Part shown: positions 63,223 through 64,000 of the stretch, piece after piece
Position numbering within the stretch: the stretch's first letter is position 1
Layout: every line of letters starts with the position of its first letter
Source: Mycobacteroides chelonae
Lineage (GTDB): Bacteria > Actinomycetota > Actinomycetes > Mycobacteriales > Mycobacteriaceae
Assembly: GCF_016767715.1 (NCBI RefSeq)
Contig: NZ_CP050145.1
Location: 186,001-250,000, forward strand
Direction of reading: 5' to 3'
DNA length: 64,000 nucleotides
Program-made: the position numbers and the translations under genes
The notes under the pieces: model-generated
Databases searched by the model: none
What the model was told of the DNA's origin: nothing
What the model saw: the letters and a program-made list of their open reading frames with translations, nothing else

Positions 63223-63354
63223 TGGAACAGACTATCTGTGCATGTTGGACTGGATGGCGACCAACGGCTTTGCCTTCCGGCCTCGCGGGCCTGTACTCTG
63301 TGCCCTCGGCGGTTCGGAATCCATTTATGGGTTCCGGTACCCTCGGGAAGTTCA

Positions 63355-63443
63355 GGAGGCGTGCCAGAGCGGCCGAATGGGACTCACTGCTAATGAGTTG
63401 TCCCCTTTACGGGGGACCGGAGGTTCAAATCCTCTCGCCTCCG
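63355..63443 (+). tRNA. tRNA-Ser(GCU)
   Basis: 89-nt class II tRNA. Acceptor GGAGGCG/CGCCTCC, discriminator G, anticodon loop CTGCTAA in an ACTCA/TGAGT stem (GCT at 63389-63391), long variable arm (GTCCCCTTTACGGGGGAC), T-loop GGTTCAAATCC. CCA not encoded. Confidence 0.95.
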
Positions 63444-63491
63444 CGTCGGTCTGCAGGCCAAACCTGTTGACCTGCAACAATTGAATAGCAC

Positions 63492-63567
63492 GCGCCCGTA
63501 GCTCAACGGATAGAGCATCTGACTACGGATCAGAAGGTTAGGGGTTCGAATCCCTTCGGGCGCACCA
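63492..63567 (+). tRNA. tRNA-Arg(ACG)
   Basis: Acceptor GCGCCCG/CGGGCGC, discriminator A, encoded CCA at 63565-63567. Anticodon loop CTACGGA in TCTGA/TCAGA gives ACG at 63525-63527. 48 bp downstream of tRNA-Ser(GCU). Confidence 0.95.
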
Positions 63568-63801
63568 TTTATCAAGGAACGCGTATCGATCAAGCGGGCC
63601 ATGTCGCTCATAGTCCGCCACTTTCAGGCCTACTTCCTGGTGCTGCTCAGTGGCGTCCCGTGCATCCGGGCGTGGGTCTGCCGCTGTAGGTGGTGAGGCC
63701 CCGGGTCGTCGGCCAGTCGGAGTCCTCGTATCACTACGAGCGCAGTGTTAGGCTGCCTGGCAATCGGGTGATGTACGTCACCAAGTCGGAGGGGAGCCGA
63801 T
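63568..63801 (+). promoter_or_regulatory. tRNA-Arg to EspC-like gene intergenic region
   Basis: 234 bp without a convincing gene. Ends with the strong ribosome site GGAGGGGAG before ATG 63802. No clear terminator or operator seen. Confidence 0.4.
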
Positions 63802-64000
63802 ATGTCGGGAGTTCTGGGGGTACCACCGGAGCAGATGCACCAGTCAGCTGCCAAGCTGCACGAGATCGCACGGAATCTGAAAGACCAGCACGAGCAAGCC
63901 CATGGTGCCGTGTCGGACTTACTCGCCGGGTTTGGGGAGAGCCAGTCTCGAGCGGCACTGGCAGCGCGGCTGGAGCAGTGGGAAGAGGAGACCCGCTCTC
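63802..64000 (+). CDS. ESX-secretion-associated EspC/WXG100-like protein, 5' part
   Basis: 66 codons before the window edge. MSGVLGVPPEQMHQSAAKL opens a helical hairpin typical of type VII secretion targets of the EspC/DUF2580 group; a Gly (LLAGFGESQS) marks the turn between helices, and AALAARLEQWEEET begins the second. Ribosome site GGAGGGGAG 6 nt upstream. Partner genes and the C-terminal YxxxD/E secretion motif lie beyond the window, so the assignment is provisional. Confidence 0.7.
   Translation, partial: MSGVLGVPPEQMHQSAAKLHEIARNLKDQHEQAHGAVSDLLAGFGESQSRAALAARLEQWEEETRS

Overview
The window is chromosomal DNA of a rapidly growing mycobacterium. The protein repertoire and high GC indicate Mycobacteriaceae, and gene order follows M. 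tuberculosis Rv3810 to Rv3772, read in reverse, with local insertions. Two residue signatures point to the Mycobacteroides abscessus-chelonae group: Gln-Met at the ethambutol-determining site of EmbB, and Ala in place of the benzothiazinone-reactive Cys of DprE1. I cannot fix the species.

Region 1 (1-21340) is the arabinogalactan-mycolate locus. It holds erp (cut by the window edge) and the operon glf, glfT2, PAP2 phosphatase, ubiA (DPPR synthase) and aftB. Three tandem antigen-85 mycolyltransferases follow, all with an intact catalytic triad, then culp6 and the mycolate condensation set fadD32-pks13-accD4.

Region 2 (21403-23196) is a small membrane/metal block: a four-helix membrane protein with a BlaI-like operator, and a CDF metal exporter divergent from a leaderless zinc-ribbon gene.

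Region 3 (23215-39193, mostly minus strand) is the arabinan machinery: dprE1, dprE2, aftA, embC, embA, embB and a GtrA protein. Between embC and embA sit an AAA+ winged-helix ATPase, preceded by a highly ordered array of eight GATAC/GTATC boxes, and a tiny secreted-peptide gene.

Region 4 (39327-45172) is accessory: an alpha/beta hydrolase, a MocR regulator with a divergent AhpD-like gene, an exported LAS-type domain protein, a PAP2-lipid kinase fusion and a PAP2 phosphatase.

Region 5 (45175-52535) is the galactan priming and export operon (Rv3779 homologue, proteasome activator bpa, wzt, glfT1, wzm), followed by an Rv3778c-like class V protein and a quinone oxidoreductase.

Region 6 (52639-57626) has a MarR regulator, tRNA-Ser(UGA), a 1.7-kb cassette (MarR regulator plus metal-dependent hydrolase) flanked by copies of the tRNA 3' end, an OsmC protein, and a methyltransferase-regulator-cupin operon.

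Region 7 (57703-62182) is the most unusual part. It holds a Family 2A encapsulin shell gene and its cysteine desulfurase cargo. Divergent from these is a leaderless small ORF ending in five Cys codons, upstream of a thioester-domain-like protein whose thioester Cys is replaced by Ser and which carries an inserted beta-rich domain.

Region 8 (62179-64000) contains hisC2/pat, tRNA-Ser(GCU), tRNA-Arg(ACG) and the start of an ESX-secretion-associated (EspC-like) protein.
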